A stretch of 63,183 nucleotides of DNA from Nostoc mirabile CHAB5784 (GCF_020829645.1 NZ_JAIVFS010000048.1:1-63183), one strand, 5' to 3'; shown: positions 43,105-54,487, counted from the first letter of the stretch. The notes: generated from the sequence alone by a model not told the origin. Program-made: numbers and translations.

Positions 43105-46100
43105 ATGAAAGAAATTACTCCTTCCATAAACAGCAATAATTCAGGGCAAGAAGTCACCAATTTACAAGATGGATTGCTATTGCTTCTTCGCCGACAATTT
43201 ATTCGTGTGGCGGATACCGAACAGCAGGTTTATGAAGAAGGTATTCGGAGAGAGCAAGCCGCACAGGTTTATAATGACTTTACTCAAAAGCTAGTCACGA
43301 TTTTCCAAGACCAATCTGGATTGAGGGCTACGGGCGAAGTTGATGAACCTACCGCTGAGAGCCTCAATAAAGCCCTAAAAGAGTTGGGAGCATTCGAGCA
43401 ACCTACGCAATTTCTTGTGCAGGGTCAGGTGTTACAGAGCGATCGCACTCCAGTCAGCGGAGTAATTGTCCGTGCCTTTGATGATAGAAATCTACAGCCT
43501 GAAAAACTTCTCGGTGAAACCACTACCAATCAGGACGGATATTATGAAATTCGCTATTCCACTGAACAATTTCGTCGTTACCCCAACGAACGTGGAGGAC
43601 CAGACTTAATTGTAAAAGTCTACGATTCTCAAGGACAGGTAGTAGCCACCTCTCCCAAGAAAAATAATGCCAAAGCGGAAGAAACGATTGACCTCAGAGT
43701 AACAATTCCTGAAACAAAACCACAGGAAGATGCTTTTGTGGTCAAAGGTATTATTCGTCTTGCCGATGGTTTTCCTGTCAGGGCAGTCATGGTGTCAGCC
43801 TTCGATCGCGATTTACGCAATGAGCAACTACTGGGGCAGACGCAGACCGATAACAAAGGTTTTTACCAAATCCAGTATTCCGCCAGTCAATTTCGCAGGC
43901 AAGAAAAAGGCAGTGCTGACCTCGTTGTCAAAGCCTTTGCTGCCAACGGTTCACTACTAGCTGTCTCGCCAGTATTATTCAACGCCCCACCCGTTGCAGA
44001 GATAGATTTAACCATTCCATCTGAGGTACAACAACCAGCGACGCTATTTGAAAAAATCACCCAGGCACTGGAACCCTTGGTCGAAGGCTTGCACGTCGAG
44101 GAATTGGAGGAAGATGAACAACACCAGGATATAAGCTTCCTTGCCGGAGAGACAGGGTTTGGAAAAACCGACCTTGCCCGCTTCGTGATAGCACACAAGG
44201 TCGCACAGCAAGCTATCCAACCGGAATTCTGGTTTGCTCTGCTGGGTGGATCATTTTTCCAATTCGTCGAAAATCAAAGCCTCCAAGAACAGTTAACAAC
44301 AATTTTGAACTCCCTGTCTTCCCTTGATGCCGTTACCGTGCGTAAGGCAATGACTCGTAGTTTTAACCTGAAAGAAATTCCTGAACCCTTACGAGAGAGC
44401 GTTGCTAACTGGGTAGAGGCATTTCTCCAGTTCGTCGCCCGCCAATCGGTGAGTGAATCTGCCGGACCTACTTTTGTCAAATTGGCACTCACAGATGCCG
44501 GGATTAGAGACGCACAAAAGCAGGAAAAATTCGCCCGCTTGTTCAACCAATACAAAGCACTGACACCAGAACTGTTGGGAGCACTAGAACAAGACCAGTC
44601 TTTCACAACCACAGAAATTGCTGACCTACACACATCCTTTCAGTTGAGCGACCTTACCCGTGGTGACTTTTCCATTGTCAAAACGATTAAGGAGGAGTTT
44701 GGAGTTCGCCAGCCCGAACAAATCCGTACATTGGCAAAAAGGAGCGAGAGCGAGTGGGTAAACTTAATCGCGGTAAAGCACGCTGCTGGTGACATTAATC
44801 TACCCATTGAAGTAAGTCCAATTGCCGAACAAGTCAGATTGCCGGAAGCAGAGGTATACGGAAAAACCCTCGATCGCCAATTCCGCGAAGCCTTCCCGAC
44901 GACCGCCTTTACTGGTGGATTGGAGCGAGCTTTACAAAATGGTGGAGTTCATGGGCTACGTCAGCCTGAAGTTTTGGGCAGATTCCTGAATCGTCATGAG
45001 AGCTTTGAATTGCTGAACACGCCCGTGGACGATTTCATGAATAATAGTATTCACCCTGATTTCCAAGAACTGGCACAGGATGAAAACTTCCGCCTGGAGG
45101 TCAAAGCAGCCCAACGGGTGTTCAAACTTGTCCCAACCTTCGAGGCGACGGATGCTCTGCTGGCAGATGACCTCCATTCCGCCCAAAAGATATATCGTAC
45201 AGGGGAAAGCGAGTTCGTGCGGCGTTATGGCGATCACCCCGGCTTTACGCCAGAAGCCGCCCGCCTCGCCTGGAATCGAGCCGCCGACACCCATGCTGCT
45301 GTATTGACAATTGTCACTGACCTGAAGGCGCTCGAAGCTGAAGCCCTGCCCTTGGCGCTTTCAAGCGGCAGCGAGGCGCTTTCAAGCTTCCCCAACTGGA
45401 GCAATCTGTTCGCAACTGGCGACCTCTGCGATTGTGAGCATTGCCGCTCGGTACTCAGTCCTGCTGCGTACTTCGCTGACCTGCTGATGTTTCTTAAAGA
45501 CCGCAAGGCAGCGAATCCTGCCCTCACGGTTAAGGACATCCTCTTCCGCCGCCGTCCCGACCTAGGCTTCCTCGAACTGAACTGCGATAATGCCCTCGTG
45601 CCGTTGCCTTACATCGATGTAGTGTGCGAAGTGCTAGAGGCAGCCGTCGATTCAGTCGGTGAAAACGATTTAGAATTAATTAATTTCACAAGCATACCTA
45701 CTAACTCAATCGCTGCCAAAACAGCAGTCTCTACAGCTTTTCAAACAGCCTTTAGCAATCCAATCAACGATGATAAAGAGAAAATTGACCTAGGTGCCAA
45801 CTTTTCGCTCTCACAGGTCAATGCTTTAGATCCCGATCGTTGGGTAGTTCACGGGGATAATGTAACCTACCTGCTGAAGAAGAAACCCCCGTCAGCCAAC
45901 TTTTTTGCGGAAATTATCCCCAACACGAAAGCCAGCACCGATGAGCTACGGGCATATCCGCAGTACGTCAATCCCAATGTTTACGAGAAGCTACGACAGG
46001 CAAAGTATCCAATGACTTTGCCGTTTGATTTGTTTGCTGAAGAAGTCAGGACAGGGTTTCAAAAAACCAACTTGCAACGCTGGGATTTGATGCGTACCTT

Positions 46101-49100
46101 CCAGGGTTCTGCTGCACCTAACAATCCCACCGATGGTGATATTGCTGCTGAGTATTTTGGCATTAGCATTAGTGCTAACCCTACCGACCCCAGCGAGAAA
46201 AACCTTATTCTAGTGGCAGATTCTGCGATCGCTGTTCAGCAAATTATCTGGGGTGAAACCAGTGCAAACTGGTTGGATACAGTTGCCAATGTCAACAATT
46301 TTCTCCAGAAAACAAGCCTGGAGTACAACGACCTACTAGCATTACTCGATCTCAAATTCATCAACCCCAGAGGCAATATCACGATCCAGCATCTTGATGC
46401 TTCCTGTGATACGGACAAGAAAGTGATTCAAATGTTGGATGCACTGAAGCTTGATCGCATCCATCGTTTCCTGCGGCTGTGGTGCAAGCTGAAGAACTGG
46501 AAAATGTGGGAACTCGATTTGGTCATTCGTCAACCTGGTATTGGCAACCGATCAGACACTGGTGAATGGCTGCTGAATGAGCTGTTTTTGGTTAATCTAT
46601 TCTATTTCAGCCAACTGAAAAACAAGCTGGGTGGAAAGACAACCGTTGAACAAGTCTGCGCTTTGTTTGGCAATCTGAATACGGAAACCCGATTCACCAA
46701 ACTTCATAAAAAACGGGAAGATGCCCTCTACCAAAACCTGTTTCTGAACACGAGACTGATCAAGCCCCTCGACCCTACCTTTGAAGTCGCTAAAGTTGAT
46801 GTAGTCGAACCAACGACAGAGAAAATCTCAAGCCACTACCCGGTCATTGTGGCAGCATTGGGAATTCGGGAAGCCAGTCTGGTTCTGCTTAAAGGATTGT
46901 CCAAAGCTTCCGATGGCAAACCTTACATTACCGATGATTTAACACTGACGAATCTTTCGTTTCTCTGGCGACATGCTTGGCTATCAAAGGTACTGAAATT
47001 TAAGGTGGAAGACTGGGAGCTAGTACTGAAGCTTTTCCAACAGGATATTTTACAGTTTGTCAACTCCCAGAGCGCCTGGGAGTTTATCAAGAAAATTGAT
47101 CAACTGAAAGATGCTGGTTTCACACCCGATGAACTGAACTGGTTACTGGCGAGCGATCGCACTGCCAAGTCCGCAATCAAAGAAACCGATGCCGTCCGTT
47201 TTCTTGCCGCACTCCGTAAGGAATTAGAGACTATCAAAACTGATTTTGTGGTCGCACTACCGACAGATGTAGATAGCCTCAGCGCACTGCTGACCTCCTT
47301 GCTGCAAAAGCTAAACCGAAGTGAGGCGGAGGTAAATTCCTTCCTGAAGATATTGCGTGGAAGTGTGTTGTTGGAAGTCAATGTACAAGATTTACCAGTA
47401 GGTTTTGCGTTCCCTGCCGCGATCGTTGACGCACCCAACTATATCCCCATCCAGTATGACGAACCAAAAAAGCTATTTCGTTTTACTGGACTGATGACAG
47501 ATGACCAACGGAAGGCTCTGACCAATGATGCCTCGCCTGTACTGGTAACCCTGTACGGAAGTGGACAGCTTGAAACAACGGTGCAAGGGATGCCAGCAGG
47601 TTTTACGTTTCCGGCATCGATCATTGGCGCACCCCACAATATCCCCATCCAATATGACGAACTGAATCACATCTTCGAGTTTATCGGGGTGATGACCGAT
47701 GTCCAATTGTCTATCCTACTGAGTGATGCTTCACTAGCATCTGTAGTTGGCATCTCGAGTTACCAAGATTCCATTAAGAACCTGTATCAAAAGTCCCTCA
47801 AGGTGTTAACCAACTATCGGGGTGCGATCGAGGAACTTTATGAACAGTCTCTCAAAGCATTGACAGACTACTTGTCAATGGAAAGAAACGTAGCTTTGCC
47901 AGGAGACTTCATCTTCCCAGCTACCATCACAGGTATTCCCAACACTATTCCGATTCGCTACGAACAGGTGCTACGTTTCACGGGTGTGATGACTGCTGCC
48001 CAAAAGAACATCTTGCTGACCGATCCTTCACTGACAGAGGTGAAGGATATTGACGAATACAAAAAGGCGATCGAGAAACTTTTTACTCAGCCCGGTAAGC
48101 CAGCAGTCGTCACAAATTTGCCTACAGGCTTTACATTCCCAGCGACCATCACCGACCCACCCAATGCTATTCCCATTGGGTTTGAACAAACCCTACGTTT
48201 TATGGGTGTGATGACTGCTGCCCAAAAGAACACGTTGCTGAATGACCCTTCTTTGCTATCGGTGACGGGCATACCTGCTTACAAGGCTGCGATCGCAGAG
48301 TTTTTCCACAGCCCCCGCATGGCTGTGAAATTCTTTGAGTTGGTGTTTACCACTTCGCTTGCCAAGTTGCCAGAGGAAGTGGATTTCAAAGCGCAATTAC
48401 CTGCCGACCTCGCGGCCAAAATCACCTACGATGCGGAGCAACAATTGCTGCGCTTTACTGGCATCCTAAGTAACGCCGAAAAAATAGATATCCTGGCTCT
48501 GTCTAGTGATTCATCCTATGTTGCTGCCGTAAATAGCCTAGCTACCCAGCCTCAAATCATCACTTCCCCAGACGATCGCATCTGGCTGACAGACAGTGAT
48601 CTCGATATTACCCAGCCTGATAACGATACCTATGCAAAGCGTCTGGCAAACGCAGCGAAAAAAGCCCTCAGCTATCTGTCGAAAACCTTGGCTGAAAAAG
48701 CTGTTGTGCAGCAAACCAGTATCCAATTAGGGTTGACGGAAGCCGTATGCCGCTATCTGCTAACTCAGTATGCTGTGGTGTCGAATTCGCCTGATTCTGC
48801 GAAGACACTATTGCTCCACTTAACAGGTAATTTCACGATCGATTCCACAACTATCAACGCTTGGTTCTGGGCTAACCGGGTTGCTGCCATCTGGAAAAAA
48901 AGGAAAATTGCGCTAGCAGAATTAAAGAAAATTACAACTCTAACTGTCGGAGCGCAGTTGCTTGATTTCCTGACACTACCTTTTGATAATACAGGTGCGA
49001 TCGCACCAATCGATCTTTTCTTGCGAACCAATCGCCTAATTCGCCTGCAAGATAGCCTGCCGGAAACCGAAATTACGTTGCTCGAAGTGCTAGAAAAACT

Positions 49101-52100
49101 AAACCAGGAAAATCTCAATCCTGGAACCTATACAGCTAACACTTTTGCAGACGACGTGGAGCGCCTGAACGAAGCTTGGATCGCAGTAGACGTGAATGCG
49201 CTTACCGCTTCTCTCGACCTTACCTATCCAGCAGACTATTTACTGGCAGAATCATGGGAGCGTCTGCGGCGAACCTTTTACTTCCTCGACAACCTCAACG
49301 GCAGTGCAGATACCGTGAAACAGTTTGCTGCCGCCACTATGGGGTTTGAGAATGCCAAAACGCTCAAGGAATTACTGCGATCGAAGTTTGGTACAGAAAC
49401 CTGGTTGACTTTAAGCGCCGAAATCCAAGATGTTCTGCGGGAACGCAAGCGAGATGCCCTCGCTGCTTATTTACTAACCCAACCACAACCCAATCCTCCA
49501 AGTGACAAATGGGAAAATACGAACGATCTCTATGCCTACTATCTATTGGATGTGGAGATGTGTTCCTGCCAACTAACCAGCCGTTTGGTACAAGCATCGG
49601 GATCTGTGCAACTATTCGTGCAACGCTGCTTCATGGGGTTGGAATCAGATGTCAAAGTCAAGGCTGATGGTGCTGATGGCGACAGTGCTTGGCGCTGGTG
49701 GAAATGGATGCGAAAGTATCGGGTTTGGGAAGCGAACCGCAAGGTATTCCTCTGGCCCGAGAACTGGATTGAACCGGAATTGAAGAAAGATCGATCGCCC
49801 TTCTTCAAAGACTTGGAAAATGAGTTATTGCAAAACGAAATCAACCAGGACACGGTTGAGAAAGCCTTCATCAACTACCTAGAAAAACTCGACGGAGTAG
49901 CCCAACTGGAAATTGCGGGTTTCTATCAGGAAGATGATGGAGATAATACGATCGTCCACGTCTTCGGGCGCACCCAAGGAGCAGAACCGCACCTCTATTA
50001 CTACCGCAGCTACGACTACCGCCAATGGACACCGTGGGAGAAAGTAGACCTCGACATCCAGGGCGATTACTTGATTCCAGCCGTTGTAAACAAACGCCTA
50101 TTTCTGTTCTGGCCTATATTTACAGAAATCCCTGATGAGACAGGGAACACGACGGTCAAAACGCCACCCTTAAAAAGTACTGAAGGAACTTTTACTCCAG
50201 ATAAAACCAAGAAAAAGCTCCGGCTACAAATGGCAGTGAGCGATTACCGTCAAGGCAAATGGACACCGAAGCGCGTTTCAAAAGACTTTGCTGAAAGTCA
50301 GGTATACGAAGTTGAAATTGTCAGGAAGCATTACAACTTCTTTCCGATCGATCGTAGCGAGATCGATGGACGATTTGGTATTAAGTATGAGGGATACAGC
50401 CTTGGTAGCAATGGACTTGAGGCACACCTAGATGGCACTTTTGAAATCTCTGGTTGCAAAGGTGTTCCTGAACTAACCGATCTTCCTGGTAACTTTAAAC
50501 CTGCTATTCGACCCAAGCAGGATTCAGTTGACTACTACACCACATTTTTGAAATGGATTGAACTTGGGCAACAAGTTAATAAACCTGGCCTCGATACACC
50601 AGAAAACGACTTCACCCTCGAAAACGTCTTTTCAATTCAGTCTAACAACCTGCGTTTTACGCCAGTGTTGAACCAGACACCAGGAATTTTCACAATGACC
50701 CCCCCCTGGCATTTATCGTATTTAGATAAGCTTTGGCTTGACGGACTTTCCCTGCTTAATTTTCAGCCTGGTAATGCGTTTATAGCGGCAGTTCGAGAGT
50801 TCTCTGTACCAACAGGAACCTGGCTACCGTTTTTCTACAATGACAAGAAACGCACCTTCTTTGTGCTGCCCTCGCTTCCCCAGATCGAAGTAGGGTTGAC
50901 CTATAGTGGCTCATTAACCCATGTTGGGACAAAAAAAGAAATTAACATTGTTGGAAACTATTATTACCCTCAAATTAAGGGATTCTTCCGTTGGTGGGGA
51001 ACCTTTTTTGAAGGGTCGATCCAAAAAGGTTTGGATGCGATCGACCTCAATCTTTTCGCACCAACGCCTGCCACACGGTATCAGCTAGAGGATTCTCTTT
51101 GGAAGGCATTCCCCGAAGAAGCACCGCCACCTTTGCCCATAGAAATATCATCCCCTTATACCCCAGAACAAGTTGAAAAGCTGAAGAACCTGATGAAGCG
51201 GTGGTTCATGCGCTTTTTCCACTATTATCTAGGGGCAGTTTCATTGTTGTTGTTCCAGTTTCGGCAGTTTCATTTTAAGAACTTCTACCACCCCTTTGTC
51301 TGTGACTTTGCTAAGTTAATCCACAATCCCCTCAAAGGGATTCCCGCTTTGATGAGCCGAGAAACTCAGTTGAAAAACACAAGTTTCCAATTCTTCAACA
51401 CTTATCAACCCACTCCAGCAGTTGTGTGGGCACCTGACGATCCGAAACTTCCTGCTTACCCACAGGAAGTTGTAGATTTTACGCCCGATGGTGCTTACTC
51501 ACCTTACAACTGGGAACTGTTCTTCCATGCTCCCTTGCTGATTGCCAACTCGTTGAGCAAAAACCAACGTTTCGAGGAAGCGCGGGATTGGTATCACTTT
51601 ATCTTCAACCCGATCGGTGTAGAAAGCAAAACTCCAGGTAGTCCAGCTATGAGCAAATACTGGATTACCAAACCATTCTTTGAAACCACCGATCAGCAGT
51701 ACATTCAACAGCGTATTGACAACATCCTAAGAATGCTGGCAGGCGATACGAGCGTAGGTGGTACGACAACGAAAGATGAACTTGAAAAACAAGTTTATGA
51801 CTGGCGCACGAATCCTTTCGAGCCACACCGCATCGCCAACTATCGCACTGTTGCCTATCAGAAAACGGTAGTGATGAAATATTTGGATAACCTGATTGCC
51901 TGGGGCGATAACTTGTTCCGGCAAGATAGCATGGAGAGCATCAACGAGGCAACTCAACTGTACATCCTCGCGGCAGAAATCCTCGGTCTTCGTCCCAAGA
52001 AAATTCCCCCCCAAGCCAAGCCACCGTTAGAGAGTTTCAACGAGTTGGAAACCCAATTTGACAAGTTCTCAAACGCCTTGGTGCAGGTAGAAAACCTCGT

Positions 52101-54417
52101 TCCCGTGTTACCGGGCAATGGGTCAAACGGCGGAAATGCAGCACCGTTACCGATGCTATACTTCTGCATCCCGCAGAACGATAAGATGTTGAGCTATTGG
52201 GATACTGTGAGCGATCGCCTCTACAAGATCCGCCATTGCATGAACATCGAGGGTGTCGTGCGTCAACTGGCACTATTTGAGCCACCCATTGACCCTGGTG
52301 CATTGGTCAAAGCCGTTGCTGGCGGTGTCGATATCAGCAGTGCCTTAGCAGATTTGAATGCTCCATTGCCGCTTTATCGCTTTAACGTTCTGCTGCAAAG
52401 AGCCAATGAAGTCTGCAACGATGTAAAAACCCTGGGTAGCGCATTGCTTTCAGCCTTAGAAAAGAAAGACGCTGAGGCAATGGGATTGTTACGTCAGAGC
52501 CAGGAAATTCGCCTTTTAGAAGCAGTAGAAGCAGTGCGAGAGCAGCAAATACAAGAAGCCAAAGAAAATTTAGAAGGAGTGAAGAAGAATAAGGAACTCG
52601 TCACAACACGCCGTGATTACTACCAAAATATTGAGAGAATCAATTCCAGTGAAAGGTTACATCAGGATAAGTTAGAAGAGGCTTTGCTTGCTCAGCAAAT
52701 TGCTCAAATTATCAATATTGGAGCCTCGGTTGCTCATATTGTTCCGACCTTCGATCTTGGAATATCAGGATTTGGCGGTACACCAAAGGCAGCAATTATG
52801 TTCGGCGGACCCAATGTCGGTAGTGCATTACAAGCAGTGGCAGGAGGTTTTACTGTTTGGGCTAATGCAGCAAACTACCTTGCAAATAAGGCATCAATTA
52901 ATGCTGGTCACGAAAGACGTTGGGATGACTGGAAGTTGCAAGAAAGACTTGCCAATAAAGAACTCGAACAAATTGACAAGTCGATCGCCGCTGCCGAATT
53001 GCGGATCGCGATCGCCGAAAAAGAACTCGATAACCATATCATTCAAATCGAGAATGCCAAAACCATTGATGAGTTTATGCGCTCCAAATACACCAACCAA
53101 GAGCTATACCAATGGCAAATTGGGCAGATTTCCGGTGTGTATTTCCAAAGCTACAGGCTAGCCTATGACTTAGCAAAGCGTGCAGAGCGCTGCTTCCGTT
53201 TCGAGTTGGGCTTGCAGGACAGCAGCTACATCAACTTCGGCTACTGGGACAGCCTGAAAAAAGGTCTACTTTCCGGCGAAAAACTCCAGTATGACTTGCG
53301 CCGCCTAGAAACCGCTTACCTAGAACAAAACCGCCGGGAATTTGAACTCACCAAACACATTTCGCTAACTTTGCTCGACCCACTGGCATTAATAAAACTG
53401 CGGGAAACGGGTCGCTGCTTCATCAACTTGCCGGAGGAAATCTTCGACCTCGATTATCCCGGTCATTACTTCCGTCGCATCAAATCGGTGAGCCTGACGC
53501 TGCCTTGTGTGGTGGGACCTTACACCACCATTTCTTGTACCTTGCGGTTGCTGAAAAACAGCATTCGCATCAATACCAAGAATGGTGACAATGGCTATCC
53601 CCGCAATACAGATGGGGATGGCTTGCCTGCCGATGACGATCGCTTTATCGAAAATAGTATCCCTGTGAAAGCGATCGCCGCCAGCAATGCCCAAAACGAC
53701 AGTGGAATGTTTGAACTGAGCTTCCGGGACGAGCGCTACCTGCCTTTTGAAGGCGCAGGTGCAATCAGCGATTGGTCTATTGAATTGTTCAGCGATCTTC
53801 CTTCAAACAACCCAGACTCAACAAACCCCGACTTCGGCAAGCCACTGCGCCAATTCGATTATGGGACTATTTCTGATGCCATTTTGCATATCAAATACAC
53901 CGCCAGAGAAGATGCGGGTGTGTTCAAGAACGGTGCGATCGCCCATCTTCGAGACTATTTCAGTCAAGATGGAGCAACACCATCTTTGCGAATGTTTAAC
54001 CTGCGGCAGGAGTTCCCGACCCAGTGGCATCACTTTTTACATCCAACTAACCCAGCAGATGGGAATGTCTTGGAGCTGGATATGTCACCCAACCTTTTCC
54101 CCATTCGGGATAAAGCAAAGACTTTGAAAGTCAATACAATCTGCCTGCTGGCACGTTGCACGGACACAGGAAGCTACGAAGTTACGATAGCGCCTCCCTT
54201 GCCTGCGCCATCACCACCAGATCAAGATCCGAACAAGATGACGCTCGCCCCTGCCAACCAATATGGTGGCTTGCATTTCAGTCAAAAAAACGGACTGGGC
54301 ATTGAGGTAGTGCTAACAGCCCCACCGATCAAATGGCAGCTAAGAATGACCAGACCCGATGGTGAGATTATTGAGGTTGAGGATCTACTATTAGTGTTGG
54401 GATATGAATGGGAATAA
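43105..54417 (+). CDS. Tc toxin TcA subunit with extra N-terminal and internal repeat modules
   Basis: 3770 residues, larger than Photorhabdus TcA (about 2500). Residues 1-100 resemble a peptidoglycan-binding module (QDGLLLLLRRQFIRVAD, FQDQSGLRATGEVDEPTAES). Two carboxypeptidase-regulatory/transthyretin-like repeats follow at ~103-200 and ~211-300 (FLVQGQVLQSDRTPVSGVIV; FVVKGIIRLADGFPVRAVMV). The VRP1/SpvA-like Tc core begins near 766 (LFATGDLCDCEHCRSVLSPA). Residues ~1420-1830 contain five related ~75-residue repeats. Near 2216 comes the TcA core FLWPENWIEPELKKDRSPFF; ~3130-3370 is a long helical pore/shell segment; the C-terminal part is the TcB-binding region. In known systems five TcA form the pore through which the TcC toxin passes. 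No lysis or export gene is adjacent. Confidence 0.9.
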   Translation: MKEITPSINSNNSGQEVTNLQDGLLLLLRRQFIRVADTEQQVYEEGIRREQAAQVYNDFTQKLVTIFQDQSGLRATGEVDEPTAESLNKALKELGAFEQPTQFLVQGQVLQSDRTPVSGVIVRAFDDRNLQPEKLLGETTTNQDGYYEIRYSTEQFRRYPNERGGPDLIVKVYDSQGQVVATSPKKNNAKAEETIDLRVTIPETKPQEDAFVVKGIIRLADGFPVRAVMVSAFDRDLRNEQLLGQTQTDNKGFYQIQYSASQFRRQEKGSADLVVKAFAANGSLLAVSPVLFNAPPVAEIDLTIPSEVQQPATLFEKITQALEPLVEGLHVEELEEDEQHQDISFLAGETGFGKTDLARFVIAHKVAQQAIQPEFWFALLGGSFFQFVENQSLQEQLTTILNSLSSLDAVTVRKAMTRSFNLKEIPEPLRESVANWVEAFLQFVARQSVSESAGPTFVKLALTDAGIRDAQKQEKFARLFNQYKALTPELLGALEQDQSFTTTEIADLHTSFQLSDLTRGDFSIVKTIKEEFGVRQPEQIRTLAKRSESEWVNLIAVKHAAGDINLPIEVSPIAEQVRLPEAEVYGKTLDRQFREAFPTTAFTGGLERALQNGGVHGLRQPEVLGRFLNRHESFELLNTPVDDFMNNSIHPDFQELAQDENFRLEVKAAQRVFKLVPTFEATDALLADDLHSAQKIYRTGESEFVRRYGDHPGFTPEAARLAWNRAADTHAAVLTIVTDLKALEAEALPLALSSGSEALSSFPNWSNLFATGDLCDCEHCRSVLSPAAYFADLLMFLKDRKAANPALTVKDILFRRRPDLGFLELNCDNALVPLPYIDVVCEVLEAAVDSVGENDLELINFTSIPTNSIAAKTAVSTAFQTAFSNPINDDKEKIDLGANFSLSQVNALDPDRWVVHGDNVTYLLKKKPPSANFFAEIIPNTKASTDELRAYPQYVNPNVYEKLRQAKYPMTLPFDLFAEEVRTGFQKTNLQRWDLMRTFQGSAAPNNPTDGDIAAEYFGISISANPTDPSEKNLILVADSAIAVQQIIWGETSANWLDTVANVNNFLQKTSLEYNDLLALLDLKFINPRGNITIQHLDASCDTDKKVIQMLDALKLDRIHRFLRLWCKLKNWKMWELDLVIRQPGIGNRSDTGEWLLNELFLVNLFYFSQLKNKLGGKTTVEQVCALFGNLNTETRFTKLHKKREDALYQNLFLNTRLIKPLDPTFEVAKVDVVEPTTEKISSHYPVIVAALGIREASLVLLKGLSKASDGKPYITDDLTLTNLSFLWRHAWLSKVLKFKVEDWELVLKLFQQDILQFVNSQSAWEFIKKIDQLKDAGFTPDELNWLLASDRTAKSAIKETDAVRFLAALRKELETIKTDFVVALPTDVDSLSALLTSLLQKLNRSEAEVNSFLKILRGSVLLEVNVQDLPVGFAFPAAIVDAPNYIPIQYDEPKKLFRFTGLMTDDQRKALTNDASPVLVTLYGSGQLETTVQGMPAGFTFPASIIGAPHNIPIQYDELNHIFEFIGVMTDVQLSILLSDASLASVVGISSYQDSIKNLYQKSLKVLTNYRGAIEELYEQSLKALTDYLSMERNVALPGDFIFPATITGIPNTIPIRYEQVLRFTGVMTAAQKNILLTDPSLTEVKDIDEYKKAIEKLFTQPGKPAVVTNLPTGFTFPATITDPPNAIPIGFEQTLRFMGVMTAAQKNTLLNDPSLLSVTGIPAYKAAIAEFFHSPRMAVKFFELVFTTSLAKLPEEVDFKAQLPADLAAKITYDAEQQLLRFTGILSNAEKIDILALSSDSSYVAAVNSLATQPQIITSPDDRIWLTDSDLDITQPDNDTYAKRLANAAKKALSYLSKTLAEKAVVQQTSIQLGLTEAVCRYLLTQYAVVSNSPDSAKTLLLHLTGNFTIDSTTINAWFWANRVAAIWKKRKIALAELKKITTLTVGAQLLDFLTLPFDNTGAIAPIDLFLRTNRLIRLQDSLPETEITLLEVLEKLNQENLNPGTYTANTFADDVERLNEAWIAVDVNALTASLDLTYPADYLLAESWERLRRTFYFLDNLNGSADTVKQFAAATMGFENAKTLKELLRSKFGTETWLTLSAEIQDVLRERKRDALAAYLLTQPQPNPPSDKWENTNDLYAYYLLDVEMCSCQLTSRLVQASGSVQLFVQRCFMGLESDVKVKADGADGDSAWRWWKWMRKYRVWEANRKVFLWPENWIEPELKKDRSPFFKDLENELLQNEINQDTVEKAFINYLEKLDGVAQLEIAGFYQEDDGDNTIVHVFGRTQGAEPHLYYYRSYDYRQWTPWEKVDLDIQGDYLIPAVVNKRLFLFWPIFTEIPDETGNTTVKTPPLKSTEGTFTPDKTKKKLRLQMAVSDYRQGKWTPKRVSKDFAESQVYEVEIVRKHYNFFPIDRSEIDGRFGIKYEGYSLGSNGLEAHLDGTFEISGCKGVPELTDLPGNFKPAIRPKQDSVDYYTTFLKWIELGQQVNKPGLDTPENDFTLENVFSIQSNNLRFTPVLNQTPGIFTMTPPWHLSYLDKLWLDGLSLLNFQPGNAFIAAVREFSVPTGTWLPFFYNDKKRTFFVLPSLPQIEVGLTYSGSLTHVGTKKEINIVGNYYYPQIKGFFRWWGTFFEGSIQKGLDAIDLNLFAPTPATRYQLEDSLWKAFPEEAPPPLPIEISSPYTPEQVEKLKNLMKRWFMRFFHYYLGAVSLLLFQFRQFHFKNFYHPFVCDFAKLIHNPLKGIPALMSRETQLKNTSFQFFNTYQPTPAVVWAPDDPKLPAYPQEVVDFTPDGAYSPYNWELFFHAPLLIANSLSKNQRFEEARDWYHFIFNPIGVESKTPGSPAMSKYWITKPFFETTDQQYIQQRIDNILRMLAGDTSVGGTTTKDELEKQVYDWRTNPFEPHRIANYRTVAYQKTVVMKYLDNLIAWGDNLFRQDSMESINEATQLYILAAEILGLRPKKIPPQAKPPLESFNELETQFDKFSNALVQVENLVPVLPGNGSNGGNAAPLPMLYFCIPQNDKMLSYWDTVSDRLYKIRHCMNIEGVVRQLALFEPPIDPGALVKAVAGGVDISSALADLNAPLPLYRFNVLLQRANEVCNDVKTLGSALLSALEKKDAEAMGLLRQSQEIRLLEAVEAVREQQIQEAKENLEGVKKNKELVTTRRDYYQNIERINSSERLHQDKLEEALLAQQIAQIINIGASVAHIVPTFDLGISGFGGTPKAAIMFGGPNVGSALQAVAGGFTVWANAANYLANKASINAGHERRWDDWKLQERLANKELEQIDKSIAAAELRIAIAEKELDNHIIQIENAKTIDEFMRSKYTNQELYQWQIGQISGVYFQSYRLAYDLAKRAERCFRFELGLQDSSYINFGYWDSLKKGLLSGEKLQYDLRRLETAYLEQNRREFELTKHISLTLLDPLALIKLRETGRCFINLPEEIFDLDYPGHYFRRIKSVSLTLPCVVGPYTTISCTLRLLKNSIRINTKNGDNGYPRNTDGDGLPADDDRFIENSIPVKAIAASNAQNDSGMFELSFRDERYLPFEGAGAISDWSIELFSDLPSNNPDSTNPDFGKPLRQFDYGTISDAILHIKYTAREDAGVFKNGAIAHLRDYFSQDGATPSLRMFNLRQEFPTQWHHFLHPTNPADGNVLELDMSPNLFPIRDKAKTLKVNTICLLARCTDTGSYEVTIAPPLPAPSPPDQDPNKMTLAPANQYGGLHFSQKNGLGIEVVLTAPPIKWQLRMTRPDGEIIEVEDLLLVLGYEWE

Positions 54418-54487
54418 TGAATAGCACTTATACACAGCACGGAAGGGAGGCGAGATACTGAAAAAGGCAGTTAAACAAGCTGTATAG

